Positions 35,214 through 43,654 of a DNA stretch of 64,000 nucleotides are shown here, one piece after another. The notes beneath the pieces were generated by a model. It ran no database searches. It worked only from the letters and a program-made list of their open reading frames with translations, and was not told the origin of the DNA. The position numbers and the translations under genes are program-made. Every line of letters begins with the position of its first letter. Within the stretch, counting starts at the first letter, position 1. The DNA comes from Pontibacter mucosus (GTDB taxonomy: Bacteria; Bacteroidota; Bacteroidia; Cytophagales; Hymenobacteraceae): NCBI RefSeq assembly GCF_003054055.1, contig NZ_QBKI01000001.1, positions 558,001 through 622,000 on the forward strand, in the 5' to 3' direction.

Positions 35214-35895
35214 CGAGCCGGAGCTGATGGACGACCTGACGCTGACGGGTGAGGAGCTGCGGCAGAATCTGGCTGAGCTGGAGGTGATCAACAACTGGCT
35301 GGGCGGGCACAAGGTGGTGCTGGATGCGCTGGACAGGCTGGTGGCCAAGTATAAACCCCGGCACCTGCGTATCGCCGACATCGGTTGCGGCGGCGGCGAC
35401 ACGCTCAAAAGTATAGCCCGCTGGGCCCGGCGCAAAAGTATAAATGTGGAGCTGGTAGGGGTGGACGCAAACGATTTTATGGTGCAGTATGCCCGGCGCC
35501 ATTGCAGCCGCTACCCGGAAGTGCAGGTGCAGCAGCACGACGTTTTCTCCGAAGAGTTCGCCTGGCAAAAGTATGATGTGATCGTCTGCAGCCTGTTCTG
35601 CCACCACTTTTCTGATGCTGATCTGGTGCGTATGTTCCGGCAACTGCACAACCAGGCAAGTATAGCCGTCATCATCAACGATCTGCACCGGCACTGGCTG
35701 GCTTATTATGCCATCAAGTACATTACTGCGGCTTTTTCCAGGTCGCGCCTCGTAAAGAACGATGCGCCGCTCTCGGTGTGGCGGGCCTTCCGGAGGCAGG
35801 AGCTGGATGATCTGGTGCGGCAGGCAGGCATCACCAAATATAAATTGCGGTGGATGTGGGCTTTCAGGTGGCAACTGTTGCTGTATAAAGTATAA
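35188..35895 (+). CDS. Class I SAM-dependent methyltransferase
   Basis: A 235-residue methyltransferase. Motif I is RIADIGCGGGDT at 61-72, with the acidic Asp in VGVDANDF after strand two. Its start overlaps the PKS gene by 26 bases, indicating tight coupling. The family includes UbiE-like enzymes, and in T3PKS loci such genes O- or C-methylate the polyketide. The last 40 residues are hydrophobic and aromatic (LRWMWAFRWQLLLYKV), possibly a membrane-contact region for a lipid substrate. Confidence 0.88.
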   Translation: MHMLRQRSDEPELMDDLTLTGEELRQNLAELEVINNWLGGHKVVLDALDRLVAKYKPRHLRIADIGCGGGDTLKSIARWARRKSINVELVGVDANDFMVQYARRHCSRYPEVQVQQHDVFSEEFAWQKYDVIVCSLFCHHFSDADLVRMFRQLHNQASIAVIINDLHRHWLAYYAIKYITAAFSRSRLVKNDAPLSVWRAFRRQELDDLVRQAGITKYKLRWMWAFRWQLLLYKV

Positions 35896-35943
35896 ATCCT
35901 GCTTGTTTATACTTCGTTTGTGGTATATTAAAAGAAAAAGCCG

Positions 35944-36123
35944 ATGAACAGGTTTCTCCCGCTACGACTGCACCTCTGGCTGGCATTCGCCTACACGTTG
36001 CTCGCGCTTCTGCTGGTCGCTAAAAAAGGCACGGTGCCTACGCTGCCGGAGTTGCTGATCTACCTCTTCCCGCTCTTTATGTATGCCAGCCGGGTTGCCA
36101 CCGGCGAGCGCCCGACCTCGTAA
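35944..36123 (+). CDS. Tiny two-helix membrane protein
   Basis: A 59-residue protein, short enough to be missed by length filters. It has two hydrophobic helices: LHLWLAFAYTLLALLLV and LPELLIYLFPLFMYAS, with a short charged loop VAKKGTVPT and a C-terminal basic tail. It starts 48 bases after the methyltransferase and reads the same way, so it is a likely fifth-position passenger of the polyketide operon. Function unknown. Confidence rests on clean membrane topology and position. Confidence 0.5.
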   Translation: MNRFLPLRLHLWLAFAYTLLALLLVAKKGTVPTLPELLIYLFPLFMYASRVATGERPTS

Positions 36124-36144
36124 GTATCTTTTTAAAGTATAGGC

Positions 36145-36351
36145 ATGAGCAGACAAACCATTAACTTCTGGATCCTTTTCTCGGTTTCCGTTATTCTTTC
36201 GGCTCTGGCCATCACCATCTTCTTCAAGGCGCTGAAAGTCATCCTGATTGTGATCCTAACTCTGGCCCTGGCCCCCATCATTTACCTCATCCTCCGTATG
36301 TTTTTCCCGATTAAGAAGCGCGATGAAGATAAGCTGCGGGAAAGGGACTAA
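36145..36351 (+). CDS. Small membrane protein
   Basis: A 68-residue protein with two strongly hydrophobic helices (INFWILFSVSVILSALAITIF and a segment from about 30 to 54 ending YLILRMFF) and a charged tail KKRDEDKLRERD. It follows the 59-residue membrane protein by 21 bases in the same direction. No family recognised. Together they suggest a pair of small inner-membrane proteins at the end of the polyketide operon. Confidence 0.6.
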   Translation: MSRQTINFWILFSVSVILSALAITIFFKALKVILIVILTLALAPIIYLILRMFFPIKKRDEDKLRERD

Positions 36352-36450
36352 GACCGGTGATTCCAGAGATTTCAGGGAGTAATATGATTTGAGGATTTAA
36401 AAGATTAAAAACTCACTCATTCGCTCAATCACTCATCCAAAATTTCCTCG

Positions 36451-37353
36451 TTAAAACCACAGCCGCTGCGCCAATCTAAAGGTATTGGCGTGCGCCTCTA
36501 CGATGTGAGCCAGCTGTTTGGAGTAGCCGCCGCCCATACTTACCGTTACCGGCAGCTTGTTCTTCCGGCACAGCTCCAGCACCGTGCGGTCGCGTTCCTT
36601 GCACCCCTCGATGCTCATGCCCAGCTTGCCCAACTTATCCGTGGCCAGCACATCCACCCCCGACTGGAAAAACACGAACTCCGGTTCTACCTCGTCGAGC
36701 AGGCGCGGAAGCGTTTCCCGAAGTATAGCCAGGTAGGTTTTGTCGTCGGTGCCCTCGGCCAGCGGCACGTCCAGGTCCGATTTCTCCTTGTGGAACGGGT
36801 AATTGTGGCCGCAGTGCATGCTGAAGGTGAATACGCGCGGCTCGTGCTCGAAAATCTGCGCCGTGCCGTTGCCCTGGTGCACGTCCAAATCCACCACCAG
36901 CACCTTGTTTATACTTTTGTACTTGAGCAGGTGGTTAGCCGCAATGGCGATGTCGTTGAGCAGGCAGAAGCCTTCGCCGCGGTCGGTAAAGGCGTGGTGG
37001 GTGCCGCCGGCAATGTTCATTCCGATGCCATACTCCAGCGCAAACAAACTGGCCTGCACAGTGCCGTTCATAATCACCACCTCGCGCTGCACCAGCTGCT
37101 CCGAAAGCGGGAAGCCCGTTTTGCGCACCTCCGAAGGCGTAAGCTGCAGGTTGCTCAACCGCTGCCAGTAATCCGGGGCGTGGGTGTCGAGTATGAACTG
37201 CTCCTGCAGGGGTTCCGGGGCAAACAGATTGTCCTGGGTGATGGTGCCTTCGTAGAGCAGCTGCTCGGGCAGCAAATCATACTTGGCCATCGGGAAGCGG
37301 TGGCCCTCGGGCAGGCTGTGGGCAAAAATCTCAGACCAGGCAATCTTCAGCAT
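36451..37353 (-). CDS. Histone deacetylase-superfamily deacetylase
   Basis: A 300-residue zinc deacetylase of the arginase/deacetylase fold, AcuC/class IV-like. GGTHHAFTDRGEGFCLLNDIA contains the charge-relay His pair. VVDLDVHQGNGTA gives the Asp and His zinc ligands, and QSGVDVLATDKLGKLGMS the second Asp. The catalytic Tyr region is TVSMGGGYSKQ near the C-terminus. Bacterial members act on acetyl-CoA synthetase, acetylated polyamines or other small acetyl compounds. The substrate here is unknown. It is leftward, bordering the DnaA-box spacer. Confidence 0.93.
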   Translation of the reverse strand: MLKIAWSEIFAHSLPEGHRFPMAKYDLLPEQLLYEGTITQDNLFAPEPLQEQFILDTHAPDYWQRLSNLQLTPSEVRKTGFPLSEQLVQREVVIMNGTVQASLFALEYGIGMNIAGGTHHAFTDRGEGFCLLNDIAIAANHLLKYKSINKVLVVDLDVHQGNGTAQIFEHEPRVFTFSMHCGHNYPFHKEKSDLDVPLAEGTDDKTYLAILRETLPRLLDEVEPEFVFFQSGVDVLATDKLGKLGMSIEGCKERDRTVLELCRKNKLPVTVSMGGGYSKQLAHIVEAHANTFRLAQRLWF

Positions 37354-37472
37354 AGCACAAAACTAATAATTACCCCGCCTCTAAAGCAAGCCCGGGGAAG
37401 TATAAACAAGGCAACCGGGGTTGAGGTTCTGAAACAAAAATTAATCCAATTTATAGCGTACTTGGCACTGCT

Positions 37473-37664
37473 GGTGGATAACTTATGTAACCATTTTAAA
37501 TTGTGCCTTAGTATATAGATTCAGGCCGATTTTTGGTGGATAACTGTGGATAACTGTGTTGATTACCCGGGTTTATCCACCAAAAGCTGTGAACTTCCGG
37601 TGGAAATCGACTCTTTTTTGCTATACTTCAGTGAAAATCAGCAGAGGTGTGGAAATTATCCACA
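37473..37664. other. DnaA-box cluster, candidate replication origin
   Basis: The spacer 37354-37880 contains five DnaA-box-like 9-mers within 192 bases. TGTGGATAA at 37545-37553 and TTATCCACA at 37656-37664 match the consensus exactly. GGTGGATAA at 37473-37481 and 37535-37543, and TTATCCACC at 37573-37581, differ at one position. The first three face one way and the last two the other. AT-rich tracts lie on both sides (37435-37470, 37500-37520 and 37735-37860), the last being a possible unwinding element. Divergent genes flank it. No dnaA gene is visible, as is often the case in Bacteroidota. Confidence 0.6.
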
Positions 37665-37880
37665 CACGCAGCAGATGTTGCAACACATGCTTTTGCTCAG
37701 ATTGTACTTTTTGTGTCCTGAGAAAAGCACAATTATTATGAGGCAGCAGGTGGTGATTTAACCCTTCTTATTAAGTTGTATAATTTACTTCAGAAGTATA
37801 ACTTATGCATCCGTATAAAGTATAAGTGCTATATATATGCCATGCTTTATTTGCCAACTACTCACCCAGTCACCCGAACC

Positions 37881-38504
37881 ATGAAAAAGCTACTTCTTGC
37901 GGTGCTGCTCTTATGGGCCGCTACCGGTTTCGCCCAGGACACCGAGATACCCGGTCGGTTTATGCAGAACCACAACCTGCTCAGTCGTTCCCCCAACTCA
38001 GGCATCGGCGTTAAGGGCGGTGTTAGCTTCGCCAGCCTGCACGGCAGCGACAAAGACCGCTTCGGCTCCACCAACAGCCTTACCTCGTATCACGCCGGTG
38101 TGTTTGCCCAGCTCGGCATCAGCAATTTCTTTTCCCTGCAGCCTGAGCTGCTATACTCGCGCAAGGGCTTTGAGCGGGAGGGCATCGCCCACCGGCTGGA
38201 TTACCTGGAGGCGCCGGTGCTGGCCGTGTTCAACATCTCCGATAAGCTGAGCGCGCACCTGGGGCCGCAGGTGGGGGTGATGATGACGGCGCAGGAGGAG
38301 GGGAAAGAGGTGGACCTGGAGCGCTACCACACCTTTGACTACGGCTTTGCCGCCGGCCTGGAGGGGAAAATGGGGCGGTTCAGGCTGGGTGCCCGCTACG
38401 CCCACGGCCTCGGCGATTTGCTGAAGCGTGACGCGGGCGGCAACAGCATCAGCTCGGAAGCTGGAAACGGGGTGATACAGGTATACCTGGGAGTTAGCCT
38501 CTAG
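37881..38504 (+). CDS. PorT-like outer-membrane beta-barrel protein
   Basis: A 207-residue exported protein. I start at MKKLLLAVLLLWAATGFAQ, the signal peptide. The mature chain shows the small barrel pattern of PorT/OmpW-type proteins: IGVKGGVSFASLHG near the start, YHAGVFAQLGISNFFSLQPELLY, APVLAVFNIS, LSAHLGPQVGV and FRLGARYAHGLGDL, ending IQVYLGVSL. This family is common in Bacteroidota and usually of unknown role; true PorT assists type IX secretion. It reads away from the candidate origin. Confidence 0.85.
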   Translation: MKKLLLAVLLLWAATGFAQDTEIPGRFMQNHNLLSRSPNSGIGVKGGVSFASLHGSDKDRFGSTNSLTSYHAGVFAQLGISNFFSLQPELLYSRKGFEREGIAHRLDYLEAPVLAVFNISDKLSAHLGPQVGVMMTAQEEGKEVDLERYHTFDYGFAAGLEGKMGRFRLGARYAHGLGDLLKRDAGGNSISSEAGNGVIQVYLGVSL

Positions 38505-38624
38505 GCAAGCCCGGACGTGATTCAGGTGCGCGGGACAAGGCTCCCGAAGTATAGATAATATCGTTTTAGCGGCTGCCAGCGTACCAGTTAAGGAAAAACT
38601 GTTATCACCAATTGTAACTCTCAT

Positions 38625-39338
38625 ATGGGCAAGCCTTTCCGACACCGGCTGCTGCTTTGCATACTTCTGCTTTTTTGCGCCTGCGATACTACCATTAAAA
38701 CAGACGAGGCGCTGATAGGGGATGCCATCGTACAGAAGAACCGCACCCTGCCCACCGATACCTTTGTAATAGATACCAGCCGCAGCGAACTGACCTGGAT
38801 AGGCGCCAAAATGACGGGCCGGCACAACGGGCTTATCGACATACAGCACGGCGAGCTGTACATGAAAGACGGGCTCCTGACCGGCGGCCTTATCGGATTT
38901 GACATGACCACTGTGCGTGCCACCGACAAATCCATAGACGCCAACAGCAATAAGAAGCTGACAGACCACCTGCGCTCCGAAGATTTCTTCGACACGGAGC
39001 GGCACCCCACCGCAAGCTTCGAGCTTACCGGCATCGCCCCCTACGATAGCACCGCTGAGCAAAACAGCAGGGTGAGCCCCCAGTACAGCGAGTATAAAGT
39101 AAAGAATCCCTCGCACCGCATTACCGGCAACCTCACCATCTGCAGCCGCACCAGGAGCGTGTCGTTTCCGGCACGGGTAACGCTGGAGGATAGCCTGCTG
39201 CGCGCCAAAGCCAATTTTAACATAGACCGCACCCAGTGGGGCCTGGTATACCGCTCTGACAACTCGCTGGGCGACAAAACCATCCGACCGGAGGTGAACC
39301 TGGGGCTGGATATCGTGGCTGTGCACCAAAAGCCCTGA
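38625..39338 (+). CDS. YceI-like lipoprotein
   Basis: A 237-residue lipoprotein: the signal MGKPFRHRLLLCILLLFCAC ends at lipidated Cys20. The mature part is a YceI lipocalin-like barrel, with FVIDTSRSELTWIGAKMTGRHNG, GLIGFDMTTVRATDKS, HLRSEDFFDTERHPTASFEL and ITGNLTICSRTRSVSFPA, all in canonical order. YceI proteins bind isoprenoid or fatty-amide ligands in the periplasm. The short gap to the next gene suggests possible cotranscription. Confidence 0.92.
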   Translation: MGKPFRHRLLLCILLLFCACDTTIKTDEALIGDAIVQKNRTLPTDTFVIDTSRSELTWIGAKMTGRHNGLIDIQHGELYMKDGLLTGGLIGFDMTTVRATDKSIDANSNKKLTDHLRSEDFFDTERHPTASFELTGIAPYDSTAEQNSRVSPQYSEYKVKNPSHRITGNLTICSRTRSVSFPARVTLEDSLLRAKANFNIDRTQWGLVYRSDNSLGDKTIRPEVNLGLDIVAVHQKP

Positions 39339-39459
39339 CAGGCAGCGGTTTATACTGCTGCAACAAAGTATGGCCGGCGGCGTTGCAGGCATAAACAGCG
39401 GTGGCGGTATGCTAAAGCTGTTGTTGGTGCGTTCCTACTCATGAAACCAAGCCTTGCTT

Positions 39460-39996
39460 ATGAGAAAATACCTTTACCTGCTTTCCCTGCTTCTGCTTAG
39501 CCTGACAGCCAGTGCCCAAAGCCTGAACCAACTGAACCGGGGGCAGGCAAATGTGCTGGAAACAGGCATGTTTATACTTGGTGGGTGGGCCATCGCGAAC
39601 ATCCTTTACAGCAGTTTTAAGCTCACCAAAGCCACCCGTAGCAGGAAATACCTTTACCAGATGAACGTGTACTGGAACATCATGAACCTGCTGGTGGCCA
39701 GCTACGCCCTCTACGTTATCCTTTCCAAAGACAGTACCTCCCTTGCCCTGAGCGAGAGCCTGCAGCTGCACGATTCGTTTAAGAAAGCACTGTACCTGGG
39801 CCTTGGCCTGAGTGCTGGGTTTATACTTCTGGGCGCCTTCCTGAAAGAGCGGGCGCGCATATCATTTAAAACGGAGCAGCTGCAGGGCTGGGGGCAGTCG
39901 ATTATGTTTCAGGGGATGTTCCTGCTGCTGCTGAACCTGGTGCTGGTTATACTTTTGGAGAATTACGCCGGGCCATTGTTCCGGATGGTGCCGTAG
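39460..39996 (+). CDS. Four-helix membrane protein, DUF6992-like
   Basis: A protein of about 178 residues with an N-terminal signal-like helix (MRKYLYLLSLLLLSLTASAQ), then LNQLNRGQANVLETGMFILGGWAIANI, QMNVYWNIMNLLVASYALYVIL, LGLGLSAGFILLGAFLK and MFQGMFLLLLNLVLVILLEN as four membrane segments. I recall this pattern in Bacteroidota proteins labelled DUF6992, with moderate certainty. Three of the Ile-Leu pairs are written ATA CTT within the TATACTT motif. Role unknown. Confidence 0.7.
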   Translation: MRKYLYLLSLLLLSLTASAQSLNQLNRGQANVLETGMFILGGWAIANILYSSFKLTKATRSRKYLYQMNVYWNIMNLLVASYALYVILSKDSTSLALSESLQLHDSFKKALYLGLGLSAGFILLGAFLKERARISFKTEQLQGWGQSIMFQGMFLLLLNLVLVILLENYAGPLFRMVP

Positions 39997-40054
39997 GTTC
40001 ACAAAGTATAAATGCGCTACGCTGCCCTTGCTAAAGTATAAACCTGCTTGTGAT

Positions 40055-40130
40055 TAACCCACCCCTACCCCCCTCTGCTCTTTCGGATTTGCAATCCGAA
40101 AGTATGGAACAGCGGATTTAAAATCCGCCT
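40055..40130. repeat. Double palindrome repeat, copy 1
   Basis: The gap 39997-40340 has no gene. Positions 40080-40102 are a perfect palindrome (CTTTCGGATT, TGC, AATCCGAAAG), followed ten bases later by GCGGATTT/AAATCCGC (40112-40128). The first palindrome recurs base for base at 57310-57332 with a similar second partner. The left edge (acccacccctacccccctct) is a C-run unit. Such paired palindromes are typical REP/REPIN structures. Confidence 0.75.
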
Positions 40131-40286
40131 GGCAAAAGCAGTGGCTTCGGGTAAATACACCTTGCTTTGCCCTCGCTCGCCTCCGCCGACTGTGTAAAAT
40201 GTGACGGCGTCCCGCCACCTCTCCCGGAAAGTATAAACTGCAGAAGCATAGAAACAGAGGTTGATTTATACTTGCTGGTAAAAGCA

Positions 40287-40317
40287 AGGCCGCACTTTAA
40301 CGTGTAAAGTGCGGCCT
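40287..40317 (-). terminator. Terminator of the DJ-1/PfpI gene
   Basis: AGGCCGCACTTTA and TAAAGTGCGGCCT form a perfect 13-bp stem with a 5-base loop, about 25 bases after the stop on the minus strand. Confidence 0.8.
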
Positions 40318-40340
40318 GCAAAGTATAAGTTATAGATCGC

Positions 40341-40898
40341 TTAGCGGTCGTGCTTACCTTCGGCAAACTCCTCAACCATCTTCCGGTTAAATGCCGGAAT
40401 GTCGTCGGGGTTTCGGCTGGTTACCAGGCCCTGGTCTACCACCACTTCCTGGTCCACCCACTCGGCGCCGGCGTTCTTCAGGTCGGTTTGCAGCGTTGGG
40501 TAGCTGGTCATTTTCCGGCCCTTCACCTTTCCGGTTTCAATCAGCGTCCAGGGGCCGTGGCAGATGGCGGCTACCGGCTTGCGGCTCTCCATAAATTTGT
40601 TCACGAAGCTCACGGCCTCCTTGTTGCCGCGCAGGTGGTCGGGGTTCATCACGCCGCCAGGCAGCAGCAGCCCGTCGTAGCTGTCCGCCTGCACCTCGCT
40701 CAGTTTTTTGTCTACCTTAAAGGAGTCACCCCAGTCGGTGTGGTTCCAGGCTTTTATCTCCTTGTTCTTGTTCGGCGAGATGATGTGCGCCTCGGCACCT
40801 TCGGCTTGCAGCGCCTTCAGCGGCTCCGTCAGCTCCACCTGCTCAAATCCTTCCTCTACCAGAATAGCTATCTTCTTTCCTTCTAGTTTATTAGCCAT
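40341..40898 (-). CDS. DJ-1/PfpI family protein
   Basis: A 185-residue class I glutamine amidotransferase-like protein of the PfpI/YhbO type. The nucleophile elbow is AAICHGPWTL with Cys113 and His114. LEGKKIAILVEEGFEQVEL supplies the conserved Glu18 region, and LLLPGGVMNPDHLR is typical. Family members act as stress-related hydrolases or glyoxalases; older annotations call them intracellular proteases. Cytoplasmic. Upstream of its start is an A-rich leader, and it is monocistronic. Confidence 0.92.
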   Translation of the reverse strand: MANKLEGKKIAILVEEGFEQVELTEPLKALQAEGAEAHIISPNKNKEIKAWNHTDWGDSFKVDKKLSEVQADSYDGLLLPGGVMNPDHLRGNKEAVSFVNKFMESRKPVAAICHGPWTLIETGKVKGRKMTSYPTLQTDLKNAGAEWVDQEVVVDQGLVTSRNPDDIPAFNRKMVEEFAEGKHDR

Positions 40899-41029
40899 GT
40901 GTAAGTTTGTTTTTTGTGGTTAAACATGTGACTAGGTAAGTAACGGGTTCAGACGTCTTTTGTTAACCCGCCGTGGCAGCACTTCTGCTTAATAAGTATT
41001 CATCCCGCCAAATATTTTTCCGGATTTGC

Positions 41030-41060
41030 TTGCGCCTAAAGAGCGGAGGGTATAAGTTTG
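41030..41060 (+). promoter_or_regulatory. Promoter of the siderophore receptor operon
   Basis: TTG at 41030-41032, a 20-base spacer, then TAAGTTTG at 41053-41060, matching the Bacteroidota promoter. A 76-base leader precedes the start codon. I see no clear Fur-box palindrome. Confidence 0.55.
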
Positions 41061-41136
41061 CATCACTATTTGTAATTAGTCTAAATAAACTTTCAAAGGG
41101 CAACGTACTGCCCGCGAGCCATACATCATCTCAGAT

Positions 41137-43572
41137 ATGTTTAAAAAATATACCTTTCTACTCTTTCTGCTAACACTCTGCCAGGTAACCTGGGCGCAAA
41201 GCACTTCCTCCATCAGAGGCAAAGTAATCGGTGAAGACGGCAAGCCGGTATCTTCTGCCAGCGTGGTGATAGAAAACACCCGCTACGGCGCCATGACCGA
41301 CGATCAGGGCAACTTCGAGATCAACCGTATCCATAACGGTACTTACAAGGTGCGCGCCATACTTCTGGGCTTCGACTGCAAGCCGCAGCAGGTAACACTG
41401 GCGCAGGGCGAGACGGAGGAAGTTATACTTTCGCTGCAACAGAAAGCCAGCCAGATCTCAGAAGTAGAGGTGTTTGGCGTGCGGGACAAGCAGCCCGAAA
41501 AGCTGGACGCCATCACCCGCCTGCCCCTGAAGCCCAGCGAGCAGATCCAGAGCATCTCCGTGATTTCTGAGAAGCTGATTGAACAGCAGGGCGCGCTGAC
41601 TGTGATTGAGGGCGTGCGCAACGTGCCGGGCGTTTATACTTACGCCACCTACGGCGGGGTACGGGAGAGTATTTCCTCGCGCGGTTTCCGCGGCATCCCG
41701 ACGCTGAAGAACGGCGTGCGCGTAATGACAGATTTCCGCGGCCAGGGCTTCTCTACCGACATGCAGGGCGTGGAGAGCGTGCAGGTGCTGAAAGGAGCCA
41801 GCTCTATTACTATGGGCGCCTCTACCGACCTGGGCGGCCCGGGCGGTATTGTGAACATCGTGACCAAAACACCTAAGTTTGAAAACTCCGGCGCCGTATC
41901 GATGCGCGTGGGCAGCTGGGGACTCATCCGACCAACTTTCGACGTGCAGCGCGTGCTGGACAAGAACAACAAAGTGGCCATCCGTCTCAACGGTGCTTAT
42001 GAGAACGGCGGCAAGTTCCGCGACCACATGGACAATGAGTCGTTCTACATCAACCCATCCCTGGAGTGGCGACCAAACAACCGCAGTACCTTAACGCTGG
42101 AGATGGACTACTTCAGAGAGGAGCAGGGCATTGACGCGGGCACCGTAAACCTGTCGGTGGGCAACAAGGAGAACAAGATCTACGACCTGCCATCCGAGCG
42201 TTTCCTGGGTTTTGAGTCGGATAAAACCGACCTGAAGCACACGACTTACACGGCCCGCTACAACTATAACTTCACGAACAATTTATACTTGCGCGCCGCT
42301 GTTTTCAACTCCAACTATAACTACGATGCCATCAAAACGAACCTGGCGGCCCTGAAAGCCAACAAGGAGACAGGCGTGAACGTGGACCAGGTGAACTGGT
42401 GGCGCCGATCCATTGCCCACAACTCTACCCGTGAAGATAACAGCACCGTGCTGCAGCTGGATCTGGTAGGCCGCAAAATAGAGACCGGCAAGATCAACCA
42501 TACCTTCCAGGTGGGCGTGGACTACCGCTACATCGACCTGTTCCAGCCTACTTATAACTCCATCGCCATCGACGAAATTAACGTGTTCGACCCGGCCACG
42601 GTGAGCAATACACTTCCCGAGAACCTGCCAGCCTTTGAGCGCACGGGCGGCACCCGCGCCTACGATTACCGCTTCGGCGCCACGTTCCAGGACGTGATTC
42701 AGCTTACTAAATGGGCCAGAGTATACGGTGGCGTGCGTTACAGCACAAACAAAACCCGGGATAACGGCGAGAACAGTGCCACCACAGAGTTCTGGAACCC
42801 GCTGGCCGGGGTGATGTTCACCATCAAAGACGGCCTGAACGTCTTCGGATCTTACACCAACAGTACCAACCCGCGCTCTGCCTCTGTGGTAGACGTGAAC
42901 GGAGAAGCACTGGGTGCCGAGCGCATCGACCAGCTGGAGGCGGGTATTAAATCAGAGTGGCTCAACGACCGCCTGCGCTTTAACCTGACCTTCTTCAAAA
43001 TCAACAACAAGGACATGAACCTGCAGGCCTTTACCGTGGACGAGAATGGGGTGGTGCTGCCAACCGGCTACTACATCAAGGGCGGTAACGATGAGCGTAA
43101 AGGTATAGAAGTAGAGCTGACAGGCCGGGTGCTGGAGAACCTGGAGCTCGTAACCGGCTACTCCTACATCGACGCGCAGTACAAAGACCACACGACCTTT
43201 GTGCCAGGCTCTGCGCCGAACAACACGCCAAAGCATACGTTCAACGCCTACGCCAACTATACCCTGAGAAGCGGCTTGCTGCAGGGCCTTAACATCGGTG
43301 CCGGCGCCTACTACCTGGGCGAGCGCCCTTACAACGACTGGACCGTGGAAGGCGTGCAGTACCACAACATCGAGCCGAACACCGCGCCCTGGTACAATAA
43401 AGCTTATACCATCGTGAATGCCCAGCTTGGCTACGAGTTTAAGAAGCATTGGGGCGTAAGAGCGCTGTTCAACAACATCTTCGACACTGTGGGTTACGAT
43501 GCCTACCGCACCAGCTTCATCGACAGGATACAGCCCAGAAACTTTTCGGGGGTAGTTACCTATAAGTTTTAA
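41137..43572 (+). CDS. TonB-dependent siderophore receptor
   Basis: An 811-residue outer-membrane receptor. The signal peptide is MFKKYTFLLFLLTLCQVTWAQ. A carboxypeptidase-like domain (GKVIGEDGKPVSSASVVIEN) is followed by the TonB plug (QIQSISVISEKLIEQQGALTV, RGFRGIPTLKNGVR, VQVLKGASSITMGASTDLGGPGGIVNIVTK), which is the FhuA/FhuE/FpvA pattern for ferric siderophores. The barrel ends IQPRNFSGVVTYKF with terminal Phe. The PepSY gene downstream supports iron uptake with periplasmic or inner-membrane reduction. Confidence 0.95.
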   Translation: MFKKYTFLLFLLTLCQVTWAQSTSSIRGKVIGEDGKPVSSASVVIENTRYGAMTDDQGNFEINRIHNGTYKVRAILLGFDCKPQQVTLAQGETEEVILSLQQKASQISEVEVFGVRDKQPEKLDAITRLPLKPSEQIQSISVISEKLIEQQGALTVIEGVRNVPGVYTYATYGGVRESISSRGFRGIPTLKNGVRVMTDFRGQGFSTDMQGVESVQVLKGASSITMGASTDLGGPGGIVNIVTKTPKFENSGAVSMRVGSWGLIRPTFDVQRVLDKNNKVAIRLNGAYENGGKFRDHMDNESFYINPSLEWRPNNRSTLTLEMDYFREEQGIDAGTVNLSVGNKENKIYDLPSERFLGFESDKTDLKHTTYTARYNYNFTNNLYLRAAVFNSNYNYDAIKTNLAALKANKETGVNVDQVNWWRRSIAHNSTREDNSTVLQLDLVGRKIETGKINHTFQVGVDYRYIDLFQPTYNSIAIDEINVFDPATVSNTLPENLPAFERTGGTRAYDYRFGATFQDVIQLTKWARVYGGVRYSTNKTRDNGENSATTEFWNPLAGVMFTIKDGLNVFGSYTNSTNPRSASVVDVNGEALGAERIDQLEAGIKSEWLNDRLRFNLTFFKINNKDMNLQAFTVDENGVVLPTGYYIKGGNDERKGIEVELTGRVLENLELVTGYSYIDAQYKDHTTFVPGSAPNNTPKHTFNAYANYTLRSGLLQGLNIGAGAYYLGERPYNDWTVEGVQYHNIEPNTAPWYNKAYTIVNAQLGYEFKKHWGVRALFNNIFDTVGYDAYRTSFIDRIQPRNFSGVVTYKF

Positions 43573-43592
43573 TTAGATTGATTCCAAATAAC

Positions 43593-43626
43593 AAAAAAGC
43601 TACCGATATTTACCGGTAGCTTTTTT
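43593..43626 (+). terminator. Hairpin between receptor and PepSY genes
   Basis: AAAAAAGCTACCG and CGGTAGCTTTTTT form a perfect stem with an 8-base loop and a T-tract. It sits 20 bases after the receptor and 29 before the next start, so it may attenuate rather than fully stop expression of the second gene. Confidence 0.8.
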
Positions 43627-43654
43627 TGACCTAACCCCTACACCTCACAACACC

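Noticed and set aside
37546..37761. 71-codon frame across the DnaA-box cluster
   Set aside because: It runs through the origin-like repeats, has no protein character and no start context.
41061..41136. Riboswitch or Fur box before the siderophore receptor
   Set aside because: The leader is short and shows neither a recognisable aptamer nor a clear Fur palindrome.
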